A stretch of 64,000 nt of DNA, from NCBI RefSeq assembly GCF_905475395.1, contig NC_058338.1, positions 40,149,935 through 40,213,934 of the forward strand, given 5' to 3'. This document shows, in pieces, positions 1-12,524 of the stretch. A model generated the notes under the pieces. It was not told where the DNA came from. It saw nothing but the letters and a program-made list of their open reading frames with translations, and searched no databases. The first letter of the stretch is position 1. Every line of letters begins with the position of its first letter. Both the position numbers and the translations under genes were made by a program. The stretch is from Chrysoperla carnea. Its lineage: Eukaryota; Arthropoda; Insecta; Neuroptera; Chrysopidae.

Positions 1-167
1 TATTCCAACCAATAAGAAAATGCAAAATTTAAAGTTGCAAAATTCTTTTGTGTTGAAGTATACCTAATTTCTGTTTTTTCGAAAAAAAAAATTTCAAACA
101 AATACAATTACATTTTTATGAGAAAGTAAAACTTTGTTGTACCTATATATTACCCTTTTTGAAATAG

Positions 168-214
168 GATTTCCGGATGCAACTTGGAGGTGATATCAAT
201 ATTGAATTTAGTTG
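168..214 (+). pseudogene. Possible damaged HGFPE exon of the first epoxide hydrolase
   Basis: A TAG acceptor at 165-167 and a GTAAAAG donor at 215 bound 47 bases whose 3' end has the right phase for the exon at 344 (EFS then W, CVALD). Read one frame over, the same bases give GFPDATWR, a stop, then YQY, which resembles the family block HGFPE..WYSWRHQL in the relative at 16157-16281. The pattern fits the oxyanion-loop exon damaged by an in-frame stop, a frameshift and a small deletion. In the splice-compatible frame the segment is open but lacks the motif. It could instead be a chance match, with the true exon off the left edge. Confidence 0.35.
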
Positions 215-343
215 GTAAAAGTTCAGTTTAGTTTAACGGTGTCTATTTTCATCATGACATCTAAATTCATTTTGGAAATATTCTATTTACTTGTCTTACT
301 TGTTACTACTTTTTATTAACTTGTTTTCTTATTTATTTCGAAG

Positions 344-3078
344 GTGTGTAGCATTGGATATGAAAGGCTATGGAGACAGCGATAAACCTAAAGGTACTAC
401 CCCTTACGGATTATTAACTCTTGTCGAAGATTTACGCCAATTTATTGAAAAAATAGGTAAATATTAATTGTTGATAATAGCATTTTGTTCGAATTTATTT
501 CACATATATTTTTTGATGGAACTGCCAGTTTTAAGGTAAATTTTTATTTTTGTATGTGCAATTTCCGATAATGCACAGAAAGATTAAAAATAAATCTTTG
601 TTCTACTGTCGTTCCAAGAACTAATTTATGTTTATAAGCTGCTGTCAAAAGCAGATTCAAAGCGGAAATTTTATGTTCATATCGAAATAGTTAAAATAAC
701 TTAATCTGAGTCATCTTGGTAATATGTTTGGGTTTTGGCTTTGCGCTAAGAATTATCATATCTCATTCAATGCGTCTAATACTCTTATCTGATTCAAGAC
801 GCTCCTCAATTTTTGAGTGCAGTAATTACACAATACATAATAGGTATGATAGATAATTACATTATAATTTATATTATAACTTCCTGACCTTTGACCAACT
901 ATTCCGTTGTCTTAAGTTCCCAATTTAATGCTTAGAGTCACTGGCAGGCACACTTACGGTATTTTAACAAACTGATTGTAGGCGCAGTCACTATAGAATC
1001 ACAAAAGTTTGTGATTGTTCATATGCGAAAAACTGATTTTTTATCCTTATTTACATTTACAATTATTTTTGTACATTCTATAAACTGCTTATAGCCCAGT
1101 TTCCATCGATTTCGAAAATTTTTCAAGCTCATGGTGAAATTTTGATTCTAATTCCTATACTAATAATGTACCACAATCAAGGATTGCAAAAATTGTAGTT
1201 ACAATTACAAATTGCAAGTCATAATTGTAAATATAGGCGCGTCAAACCTTTTTTATTTATGAACTGCGATTTATTTATTTTTTAGAAAAAACGTGTGAAA
1301 ACGTGATTTTCTTAATAGGTACTCTGTTTAATTTATAAACGGAAAATTACTCAAATAAATATAAACTCTCATTTTTTTCGCATATTATCGGTAAAATAGT
1401 ATCATAAATTTGTTATTTTAAATTTGAGAATTCCGATAGATATTTTACTGGAAACCAAGTATGTTAGGAATTAGGTGAAAATATCGATTTCGATAAAGTA
1501 TTGATTTTTCGATATAAACTTTGAATATTTTTTTAAAATTTGTCCTCAAACTTGTGCAGCATCACTAAACTCATATTTTCATGGGACATTGGGATTTTTT
1601 TTTCATTTTTTGAAAACAAGAAATATGGGCATAAGTTTGGTGAGGCTGTATATACATGTTCAAAGCCATAAAGACAGCGAAATAACAAAATATATTGAAA
1701 TAAAAATGGAAAAAGGTGGCTGGGAAATTGACGCCGATAAAAGACACCTTCTTGAGTTTAGACATTAACTCAACTTTACTGCTTACATAACGATTTTTGA
1801 TAATCTATCTCAATTTTGGTCTGTACATATGTTCAAAGCTATAATATAGCGAAAAAATTCTCAATCCCAATATTTCGACATAAAAAGATAGGAGCACCCA
1901 ACTTTAATACATACGTAATTTCAACCTTCTAGACAAATTTGAAAAGGTTGAACTGCATTTCAAATCCATAAAAACGTTGAAAAAAGCGGTGTTTCCTCTG
2001 AGAATATTTCGTGTTGGGTATTAAATTAAATTAAAAAACACAATGGCTCCGATTATAATTCCTTAAGATATCGTTTCTGTATGAGAAATTTCACATCTCC
2101 GATTAGTTTATTAAAACAATTGTTTTCTTTTTTAGATCATAATGGTTGTATACTTGTCGGACATGATTGGGGTGGTGCTGTATGTTGGGTTTTATTGGAT
2201 AATTATCCGCATTTAGTTGATAAATATATAATCATGAATGCACCACATTATAAAGTCTATGGAAAGTTATACGCCACTAATGATACCCAACGTCGTATGG
2301 CTTGGTATGTGAATTTCTTTCAGCTACCATACTTACCTGAACTTTCGTTACGCTTTGGTGATTTTGAATTCTTTGATACATTATTTCGACAATTTGGAAC
2401 ACCAGAGGATGTTGAAGCTTATAAATATACATTTAGTCAACCAGGTAAGACGAAACGTAATAAAAAAGTTAAAAGTTAACAAGGCTAAATAGAGCGAAAC
2501 TTTGTAGTTTTTTTTAAATGTATCCTCCTGATATTAACTAAATTTTTCTTGCTTTCTTGATCTTAAATTTCAACAAGTAATTTATACCTTTCTATCTTCT
2601 GTTCTTTAATATTTTAAGTTATTGGCAATTAATAGTGGCAAAAAATATCATCGAATTATATATATACTTCTTTTTTGCAACCCAAGTCCAATAAAGCCTC
2701 TATCATATTTTTCTTTCTTTTTCTTTTGAACATATTTGGCACATTTTCGAAAAAAGCTAAATTGATATGAAATTCAATTAAAAACCTATTTTAATAGTAC
2801 ATTTTTATATTTTAGGTGCACTAACATCACCATTGAATTATTATCGAAATATCCCATTTAATAAAATCGAAAAGCAGCCTGTTTTAAACGATTCACATCC
2901 TCAAGGTCTGTTTTTATTTGGTTCAGACGATATGTATATTGTTAAAGATTCAGTTCAAATGACTGCAACAGTCGTACCAAATTTAACAACAAAATTAGTA
3001 GACAATGTTGGACATTTTATTCATCAAGAAATTCCAAATGAAGTGAATGAAATAATGCGAACGTTTTTAAAAGAATAA
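344..3078 (+). CDS. Epoxide hydrolase 4-like protein, 3' part (5' end off window)
   Basis: Exons 344-456, 2136-2444 and 2816-3078 join in frame and end at TAA. They encode an alpha/beta-hydrolase of the EPHX3/EPHX4 epoxide hydrolase group, which opens epoxides to diols and is usually membrane-associated. Visible motifs are the CVALDMKGYGDSDKP strand/turn, the nucleophile elbow GHDWGGAVCW (Asp nucleophile), a lid tyrosine in the NYYRN block, the acid in FGSDDMYI and the catalytic His in VGHFIHQE. All introns are GT-AG. An AATAAA lies at 3131-3136. The upstream exons with the N-terminal anchor and the HGFPE oxyanion loop are not in the window, except for a possible damaged exon at 168-214. The phase-1 intron just before DHNGCILVGHDWGG is absent from the relative at 15854-18886, which instead has an intron in the lid region. 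The gene could be functional or a decaying copy. Confidence 0.85.
457..2135. other. Intron of the first epoxide hydrolase with diverged direct repeats
   Basis: No coding exon is visible. Two diverged direct copies of a segment reading like ACATGTTCAAAGCCATAA plus an AGCGAAA tail lie near 1655-1685 and 1826-1856. The rest is AT-rich intron sequence. Confidence 0.5.
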
Positions 3079-5257
3079 GTATTATTTAATTGTATGTACC
3101 TAGTTGAATTCAATTTATTAATTGAGTTTAAATAAACTGATCTGTTACTAGATCCTCATGACTGATGGGTACTTTAATTTTATTGAAAATTGGTTTTCCT
3201 AGAAGAAAATCGATATTGCTTTATATTTTTTAAATTTGTAAGCAATGATTTTTTTCTTATATTTGTAATTTAAAATATTTTTTTGTATAAACTTAAATAT
3301 TTTTGATGTAATTAATTATTTACGTAAGCCAACAAGCCATGCTTCTTAATTTACTGTGTAATTAATGCTGTACCTAAATGAAAAAAAAAAAAAAATTTAA
3401 ATGAGAAAACACATATTTATTTACTTTTTTTGATTTTTATAATCATTGAGGGACGTAAGTCTTACAATAAATGATTGAATGTAAGATCAGTCAAAAAGTT
3501 GTCAAGAAATCTGTCAAGTAATGTAGATTCGATTCGTTACGTTCGATTAGTATAAAATTAATATCTTTTTGAAATTCCAAACTTCTATCATCAGCGATTC
3601 AGGCTGGGCGTCGATATATCAGCCGAGACATTGCCTATTCCCCCTCCAGATTATTTCTCCCATCTGAAATGTTTCTGATTTTAAATAATATAGGTACAAA
3701 AAGAAATAATATGAAAAAAAAATCATCAAAATCGGAGCTGTCATTGAGGACTCCCGACTAAAAACATTCATTGATGCGACTATTTATCATTCGAAAAAAT
3801 AGAAAATATAAGTACAAATACTACGCCGAGAAATGAACCCGATTTTATGCACGCTATAAAAATTACAAATAAATTAAATACTTAAAAAAATTCAAATAGG
3901 TAATTACATATATACAATAATTCAAATAAATTAATAGGTTTTAATCAGAATTCAGTAATTAAAAGCTAAAAGCTCCCTGTTTAATTATTTTTCTTTTAAT
4001 TTTTATAACGTGCTTCTAATGATTTCGTGAGAATCAATAAGCCCACCCTGAAATAATAAGTACAAAATATTTATATTACATTTTTCAGTAATTATATTTA
4101 AATATATAGTAAGATACATTTAAATGTATGGTTTTCTAGTAAGAAAACAAAGCCCTTTTAAAAAAACAGTAAAAATTTGTAGGTATTATTATGACGAGCC
4201 CTAAAACATTTTTTAATTAAGAATAAATTCTCATAAATGATAAAAATCTTTGCACAAAGTAAAAAATTTAGTGCAATTCCAAATTTTCAGTTTTCAGATT
4301 AGCAAGGAAATATCCATTTTAATTTTTATCTTCATCTTTTTCATCTGAATACATGTTCAAACAATTTCAACAAAGTGCACGTATAAGGCGTGTTTCGCGT
4401 TATCAAAAAACCACTACCAATAAAATGTTGAAATTTTGTGTTTAGGATTTTTTAACATCTAGTTGCGAATCTTCCTTTTTGATAACAAACGCCTGGACCC
4501 AAAATGTGTAAATTAGGTCAGAAAATTAATTAAAGAAAGGTTTTAATTTTGTATTATTTGATCTTCGATCTCCTTCAGTTAAGCGCTTTAGATTGCTTAC
4601 TCAAATATTGTTGTTTTTCATTTTTAAAATTTGTATATTTCATATTTTACAAATCAAATGTTACCTGTATATCATTCTATTTCTCTCTTCCTGGCTTAAC
4701 GTCAGACCACGCCCATCCAATCCCTATTATCCAGAGCTTGACTGGCTATTAATACACCTCTCGTGATCTCTTAAGATAATTAAGATAATAAAGTTCTTAT
4801 TATAAAGTAATCTTCTGAGAACATGAAAAGTAAAAATAATCAATATCGAAAATCTCAAAAACTAGACTACAACTTGAGTAAGTATGAGCAAGATGTCCGC
4901 ATGATTACTTGAATGGGATAGAGAGACTAAATATATTTACTATTCATATTTAAACGAAATGCAAGCTGTAGGTATACTCATGTTTCATGTATAGTATACA
5001 CTTGGTATCACAATAAGTCTCAGCCAGGTGTAATTTTAATAAGAACGTTTAGGTATTCATTATTTTATCTTTTCACACCCAAATGTTTCCAGAGAACCTA
5101 CGATCGGAATTTTGAATCCCATTCCATATACAAGAAACCCAAGACAATGGTTTAATGTATTCTCAAACCTTATAAATGCTATTTATTTCAGTTCAAATAT
5201 TTTATGCCGTTGAACAATCCATATGCAGAATTCTAACTATTGTTGGTCTTCATTTTC
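3079..5257. other. Intergenic region, no gene seen
   Basis: This runs from the 3' end of the first epoxide hydrolase to the repeat at 5258. The first 60 bases carry the AATAAA signal. A weak 67-codon open frame at 4549-4752 has composition typical of chance AT-rich translation. Nothing else is supported. Confidence 0.5.
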
Positions 5258-5816
5258 ATATAAACAAGCGAAAACAAACAATTGACAGAGTTAACTGTTA
5301 AAATACCATGAAAAAACAGTGTTGATTACTCTATCACATTACACATACATACATGTCACACATTCATAACTAATATAACTGATATTGCCCTATAATACAT
5401 ACTATACAATTTGCGCCCTCGCGGGTAAACAGTGATGTTTACGAAAAAATGTATCAAACAAAAGTTGTTTTGCTTTTCATAAGGAACATTTTTTTACATT
5501 TAAACTTTTGTTCTATATCAAACGGTTTACAAGAGACCCAATTGACCTATGTTGCTTATTTACGAACTCGGCCTAACTTTTTACGTCCTGAGTACGCGGT
5601 AAAAATTTCATCTTGATATCTTTTTTCGTTTTTGAGTTATCATGTTGGCAGACAGACGGACAGACGGACAGACAACCGGAAATGGACTAATTAGGTGATT
5701 CTTTGAACACCTATAGCAAAATTTTTTTTCGTAGCATCAATATTTTTAAACGTTACAAACTTGGGACTAAACTTAGTATACCTTGCATAATATTACATAT
5801 ATGCATGGTATAAAAA
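5258..5816 (+). repeat. Interspersed repeat R1, copy A
   Basis: The element begins near AAGCGAAAACAAACAATTGAC and ends GCATGGTATAAAAA. It has a GACAGACGGACAGACG tract and a block AACCGGAAATGGACTAATTA. A closely similar copy in the same orientation lies at 59022-59546, and truncated reverse-oriented parts lie at 39745-39966 and 43964-44155. There is no long open frame, so it is probably a non-autonomous transposable element. Class unknown. Confidence 0.75.
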
Positions 5817-5932
5817 TTTTCGGATATTGTTATACTGATTGTTGATCCATACTAGTTTTGTTGTTGCAAAATTTACAAAAAAATGTAAAATAAAAAAAAT
5901 TATCCTGTAGCAAATAAAATAACGCCGGTTAC
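5816..5932 (-). repeat. Inverted copy of IR75-like intron 1/exon 2 boundary
   Basis: This segment is the reverse complement, with differences and a gap of about 35 bases, of 7169-7334. That region holds the 3' part of intron 1 and the first roughly 60 bases of exon 2 of the downstream IR75-like gene. Anchors are GGATCAACAATCAGT of exon 2 and ATTATCCTGTAGCAAATAAAATAACGCC of the intron (given here as short anchors around 5898-5925). The arms are about 1.2 kb apart with exon 1 between them. Confidence 0.75.
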
Positions 5933-6169
5933 AGGCGCGTGGACATTGTCGTAATACTTAATACTCAACTTATTTAAATGCGTGGTATAAATTGAAACAT
6001 CTGCATTATAAGTTATTATGCAGATGTTTTTAATTAGATTTTATTTTTACCTATACCAATTTAAAAATACTAATTTCTATATTTAAAAATATTGGAAAAT
6101 CGAGAATATAAAAATAGAAATATTTTTAAAACGAAGTAGTTGATGGTAAATTATTGGTAAACATACACG

Positions 6170-9100
6170 ATGTATTGTCGTTGGAGTATTTTTCTTTTAG
6201 CATATTTTTGTATACTTTCAACGAATAAAGCACATGAAAATCAAATGAAAATTGGTTTTATAAGAGATTATTTTAAATTTGAGCAGAATACAAGATTTCT
6301 TCTATATATTTGCTTTCCAATAGGTAAGTATTATATTTATGCGCGAATAAAGAATCCTAAATTTAACAACATCAAAATGGGATGGTCTGTAATGTAGCGG
6401 GCTTAAGGTAATCAAATTTGTGTAAAAAAAAATTCAACTGTCTATACTCAAATAATTACATACAAATACAATAACACAATAAGTTCACAATACTTTTATT
6501 TTAATGTTACGCTGATAGTTGAGTTTTTCATTTTACTCGTTCTGTAGTTAACTTGAAGAGTCTGTATTGTAATCTCCTCTATTGTAATCTCACTTATTGT
6601 AATCTCATTTTTTGTAATCTGACTGTATCGCACACTATTCTCCGTCTATATAGTCACAATCAACAGTCTAGCAAATTCTAGAACTGACACGTATGTTCTA
6701 TTGCATATATTTTATTTGTAATTATTAATGTATAGTCTAACAAATTCTAGAACTGTCACGTATGTTCCATTGCATATATTTTACTATAAAACGATATTGT
6801 TTGTTTCTTTTTAGAATTGTTTAGATTACATTTGTTTATAATATAGTACTGTCTGTGTGTGTTAATTGTTAACACCACAGTAAAAAGAATGTTTTCAACG
6901 TAACACTTAATCTCAAACAATTCAAGAGAAACGCATAAATAATAAATAGTTTATAAAAATTGTCAAAGATTTTGAGTTTTGATTTAGCAAGCTTTACATT
7001 CTATCCATACCATGTTATTTTATATATTCTTAATTGCTACCTAAATACAACTTTATGAGCTTGGGGACACTGACACAAAACTTCCAAACCGTTTGTAAAA
7101 GTATGACAATCCGCTTATGGGTTAGCAATTATCGGCGGCGCATAATTCAAGCACAATTGAAAGAATTTGTAACAGGCGTTATTTTATTTGCTACAGGATA
7201 ATTTTTAAACAAATATTTTCCCTTCTGTACGTGAGTGAAATCTAATTTGTTTTATTTAACATTTTTGCATAGATTTTGAAACTAAAAAACAATTATGGAT
7301 CAACAATCAGTTTAACATTATAAAATATCCGAAAGACTTTTTAAATGAAAATGAAGACCATCAAATAGTTAGAGTTCTGGATATGGATTGTCCAACGGCA
7401 CAAAATATTTTAATTGAAGTAAATATCATTTGTAATGTTTTAGAACCAGCAGTTAAACCATTCTCTTGAGTTTCTTGTATATGGAATGGGAATTCAAAAT
7501 TCCGGTCGTGTGAAAAGATAAAAAAATTCGTAGGGCAGACAAAAATAATTTTTTTTGGAAAAAATCCAAATTTTTGTAATTTGCGTAAACCACCTCCCCC
7601 AACCCTTGTCTATAAGTCGATTTTTTTCATTAAGGAAGTTGACCTTTCAAATAACAAAACTTCTTGATCCAAAATTTTATTCAAATCGAACTTAAATTTC
7701 GACCGCTAGAGAGCTTACAGACACATTAACGTATAGATACATACATTTATATATATAAATTTTAACTGTGGTCATTTTTGACATCTATGAGGTAGGATCA
7801 TTTGAAGAAATTTTTTTTAAAATTCTATCATCAGTATAAAAGAAATTGCTTCATCTCCTTCGGTAATTCACTAATAATCAATACCCAAAACTTTCTTATT
7901 AAAAATTACACCTGGCAGAACCTTATTTTGGTACCAAGTGTACTTTAAAGAAAATACCTACAGCTTCCATTTCGTTAAAGTATGTTTAGGATTGTAATTA
8001 CTCTCTTTATACCATTCAAGTAATCATGCGGTGATATTGTTTGAACATACTCAAGTAATAGTATTGTACCTATTTGAGTTTATCGACATTGTTTATTATT
8101 TTTGCTTTTCATGTTCGCAGAAGACTACTTCATATTTCCAAAGAAACTTATTACCGGAATTCAAATTCCTATTCCATGCACGGGAAGATAGTAGTATTAG
8201 TTCTTTTAAGAGAAATTTGATATTATGTATGGAAACTGTTAATTTTATTGTTTACTTTAGGCAAACTCGACAAAACATTTTGTGTCACCCAATAAATGGG
8301 TTCTTTTGCTTGGAAAAAACACAAGGACCGTAAATGATTCTTTATTATTGGATATTGATAGCAATGTTATTATAGCGAAAATATATGATGAAGGGCGAAT
8401 AAATTTAAATCAGCAATATAAAAAAAATAGATTCGAGACATTTTTAGGTACAATTTAAACATTTTTTATTATTACGGTTTAATTTTAAAGAAGGTATATC
8501 TGATACAGTCGTAATATGTAAATATTGACTTATTTGGATACTTTACAACCTATTCATTTACGAAAAGTTTCCATGCCTTTTCTAGAAAAAAATCATTCAA
8601 ATATATCAATCAATTTTTAATTCAACCTCCATTTTTGTAGTATGCGTAACCTACCAAAAATATAGATATCTGATGGTTTCGTCCATCTATCTGTTTTAGT
8701 TCTGCCGTGACTCCCTTTTACACCTTAGTGATAAGTGCCAAGCCTACTTCTATTAACACGAGTTGTGTTTATTTTGCCATGTTACGATCTACTCTAAATC
8801 CATATTTCTTAAAAAACATATTATATCGACATATGATCGAAACATCTTTAATCAGTATTTTATAATATCAATATACTGTTGCCACCTCGATACGCATGTA
8901 CCTATGTATATAGATTTTCGACAAAGTTGCATAAATATCATGAATATAGTAAATTATCTTCAATTTTCTTTTTAAGTTAATGAAACATTTGGATTTTGGA
9001 CTAAGCATAACGGAATTTTCGACCAAAGATCTAATAAAGTAATTACACAAAGACGGCGAAATTTGAATGGCTATGAAATGAAACAATCATATTATTTCAC

Positions 9101-9323
9101 TTCGAAAGATACACTGAATCATCTCGAAGATTTTGTGTAAGGATTAAAAATTTTTATTGTTTTTGATAAATAATCAAAATCAGAGCTAGGATATTACCAC
9201 ATCTTTTGTGTAAATGAACTTTAGCATCCCAAAACACCTACATAAAATACAAATATAATAAGAATAATGTCGAATAAAGTCTGGTTCTGTCCGATGTATG
9301 AGCACGGTAGTGGGTACACAAAT

Positions 9324-9374
<51 letters not shown>

Positions 9375-12300
9375 TTTCAATTTTGAAGGGAAATTATGTT
9401 ATAACTAGACAATATAAAACGAAAAGTAATAAAATATTTCGATACTGGAATAATTCTCAAAATATGGGCAATTTTTTTTTAATATTTAGCTTTCGATATT
9501 TCGAAAATCAAAGCAGGTATCAAAAAATTAATTCTTATTTTTCGTCGGCATTCATGAAGTTGAAACATTTTTTTTCAACCTGATAATATGAGTTTTTGCG
9601 TTCATGACGATTTTAGCTATTTCAATCACTCAACAGATTTTGGTTCCCATATTTTGCATGCTCAATTTCTTGCAGAACCTGCTGTATTAAAAAAAAAATT
9701 AGTATAAAAATAATTTTCTTATTATTTTTAAGCAATCGTCAGAAAGATACCATTAATAAATTTTCATTTGCTCTTAATAAATTGTTATGTTATTACATGA
9801 ATGCAACCCAAAAATTTGATGTAGTCGATGCTTGGCATCGGCAATTACCAAATGGGACATGGATTGGTATGATAGAAAGGGTACATTTAGGAGAAGATGA
9901 TGTTACTGGTAAAAAATTGCTTGAAATTTCAATGAAAATAATCAATTACGATTTAAAAAATTTGTAGGTTCAGGAATAGCTATGTTACGAAAACGATGCG
10001 ATATGATTCGTTATATCGGTAGAACATTCAAGTGTCGTGTGAATTTCGTATTTCGAATGCCGCCTCTTTCGTTAGTGAGTAACATTCTAACTTTGTCGTT
10101 CCAAGCCAAAGTATGGATTTTTGGTGGAGCTCTGCTATTGTTGATGTTTTTAATGTTGAAGTATATGTTCATAGCAGAAGCTAAATTAACTGCAAGTATT
10201 AAACAAATTTCCTATGGTTTTTGTAACTAATATTTCAGCTTTCAGCTATTTCTTCTTAAGTTGGTGTTTAGACGTGTAAAACAGGAAATGGGGTTGTGTA
10301 CTTAAAATCGATCAAGTTTAATGCCTGCGTAAGATGTGCGCCTATACATACACCCAAAATTTTTCACAGGAAGCATTTTTATCGATATTCAAGCACATGT
10401 CAACTTAAAAAAGTTGAAAGACACCCTGTATGTTTTTACATGGAGTTTTGATCGGGATCTTTCATTTTCGTCTCTATAAGCGTTGTTATAGCCGATTTTT
10501 ACCATAGAGAGAAAAATTGCTTATTAGTTCAAGCTAAAAATTTATCGATTATATGATCAATTTTATAATGAACACAATAGATCTTAAATCTATAGTTTCT
10601 AGCCTGAATTTTACATATTATAAATGGTTGCTTATGTTTTGACTCTATTTTGCTTTTCTTTTTTACTTACCTGAATAAATTTACGTGGGCTGCCTTTTGA
10701 CGAGCTAGATTGGTACTAAATCTTTCTTTATTAAACATTATAATATTTTTTTTTTTACTTTTTGGTTCTTTTACTTTATTTTTTTTGCACATATTTATAG
10801 AAAAATATTATATCCATTTAAATATTTGTATCTAAGTGTGTCTTGTTTTGGAGAATTAATGAATATATCATTTGTTTGCATATTTTTAGCAAGGTGAAAA
10901 ACAAAACATGAACAATGCTTTGTCATTACAAGGATGGTCATCCACTTCGCTGTTTCTTGTAGGTTCTTTATGCCAACAAGGTAAATTCATTTATCTAATT
11001 TGAAAAACGTTGCCAAAAGGCTTAACATGTTTTAAACCGATGAAAGTATTTAATACATAAACCTAGCTTTGACTGATTATTAGAAAAATGAAGTAATCAA
11101 ATGAAGTAAATTTCAATGAATTTATCATACAATCAAATTGATCAAAATGAATGATCAAATTGAATCATCGGTAGAAACAGCCCTGTTTTTGGTAAAACAT
11201 ATTAATCAACAAATAATTATCAAAATGTAATGAAATTTAGCATGTACTTAACATGAAAATGGACATTTTGAGACTTCTAAGTATTAAATAATTTCTTCCA
11301 ATTTAAGGATGTACGAGCGAAAGGGTTATTTTGGATAAAAGCTTGATTTTTTTGTATATGAAGTTGAACTAAGTCTAAATCAATTCTGAAAACTTTAGGG
11401 AGGGTGGTTTGCCCGAATATTTAAATAAATAAATGACTTCAAAAGTAGGCATATTTAACATTGGTCTTAAGGGAAAACGGTAGATGGATGTAGATGGTAG
11501 ATGGATATGTTTTCATAAATTTCTCCTTGGCGCTCGTACTACCTAAAACGAAATACTAAAACATTTTCTATACATATTTAGGTTAGTAAAAGCTTTAAAT
11601 AATAAATATTTTCTAAAATTTTTTGTTTAAGGTGTTGAGAAGGAACCAGAAACTATTGCAGGACGCATTGGTACAATTTTTGTACTTTTAGTTATGCTAT
11701 TTATGTATACATCATATTCAGCTAACATTGTAGTTCTTTTACAAGGAACCGCTTCGGGTCTTGATACAGTTGAAGAATTTTTACAAAGTCCAATTAAAGT
11801 TGGATTTCTAGATTTTGAATTTTCAAGAACAATGTTTATTGTAATGAAAATTATATTTTAAAGCATTTTCATAATTCGAATTATAATTCGTTTGTAAATT
11901 TTAGAACTCATCTCATCCTATACGAAAATTGATTTTCGAAAAGAAGAGTGGTCCAAATGAATTTTATTCTTACGCAAAAGGTGTAGAAAAAATAAGAAAT
12001 GATTTTTTTGCATTTTATGGAGAACCAGGTCTAATATACGATTCAGTATCCAAGACATATGAAGAATATGAAAAATGCGACTTTAAAGAAATCTTTACAC
12101 CCGGTGAAGTAAATAAAAATTTAAAGGTTTATTGTTTGTTTTAAACAAATTAAAATATTAAAATTTTCTATTTAAGATTTCATCCATATTTCATGCAACT
12201 CCACATAAATCTCCTTATATTGAGATATTTCGAACCGGGTAAGTAAATAGTGGAAAAAGATTTGCATTTTTAAACAGATTACAAATATTTGATTGTTGTA

Positions 12301-12524
12301 GATTAATTCGTCTGGAAGAGACTGGATTACAACAAAAATTCGAATCAAGATATTATAGCCCGCAACCAAAATGTGGAATTTCTAATGCTAAATTTGTTGA
12401 AGTAGGAGCTACTGAAATTTATTTTGCTTTTCAGGTTTTGTTTTGTGGTATTGGTGTCTCTATAGTGATATTTATAATCGAATATTGCGTTTATAAAAAA
12501 ATTAGAGTTAAAAGATTGGATTAA
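6170..12524 (+). CDS. Ionotropic receptor, IR75 group, 626 aa, 11 exons
   Basis: A variant ionotropic glutamate receptor, in insects a ligand-gated channel subunit of sensory neurons; IR75-clade receptors commonly detect acids or amines. Exons: 6170-6323, 7273-7418, 8261-8447, 8977-9136, 9733-9908, 9968-10222, 10894-10980, 11632-11840, 11905-12126, 12177-12238, 12302-12524. Phases agree throughout, giving 626 residues, the usual IR75 length. The start has a signal peptide-like stretch (WSIFLLAYFCILS). An IR75-type N-terminal domain follows (KHFVSPNKWVLLLG, then RRRNLNGYEM), then S1, M1 at about 323-344, the pore exon at about 360-388, M2/M3 ending in SYSAN (416-420) and the last membrane helix at about 592-616. 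The join at 10222/10894 is the least certain: two AGs lie 4 bases apart at the acceptor, and only the second keeps the frame. The exact subfamily member cannot be named. Confidence 0.9.
6566..6625 (+). repeat. 15-bp tandem repeat, four units
   Basis: The core TTGTAATCT starts at a strict 15-base spacing in units beginning 6566, 6581, 6596 and 6611. It lies in intron 1 of the IR75-like gene. Confidence 0.85.
6665..6783 (+). repeat. Direct repeat, about 50 bp, two copies
   Basis: Copies at about 6665-6714 and 6734-6783 begin AGTCTAGCAAATTCTAGAAC and AGTCTAACAAATTCTAGAAC and differ at only a few bases. They lie in intron 1 of the IR75-like gene. Confidence 0.85.
7169..7334 (+). repeat. Parent arm of the inverted duplication, overlapping exon 2
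   Basis: This is the counterpart of 5816-5932. It holds the end of intron 1, its TAG acceptor at 7270-7272 and the first codons of exon 2. Because it sits at the correct place in the gene, it is the source of the duplicated segment. Confidence 0.75.
9328..9371. repeat. (TA)n dinucleotide microsatellite
   Basis: About 22 TA units in an intron of the IR75-like gene. It explains the Tyr-Ile open frame read through it on the minus strand. Confidence 0.95.

Noticed and set aside
9186-9380. 64-codon minus-strand frame with a Tyr-Ile run
   Set aside because: It reads through the (TA)n tract inside an intron of the IR75-like gene.
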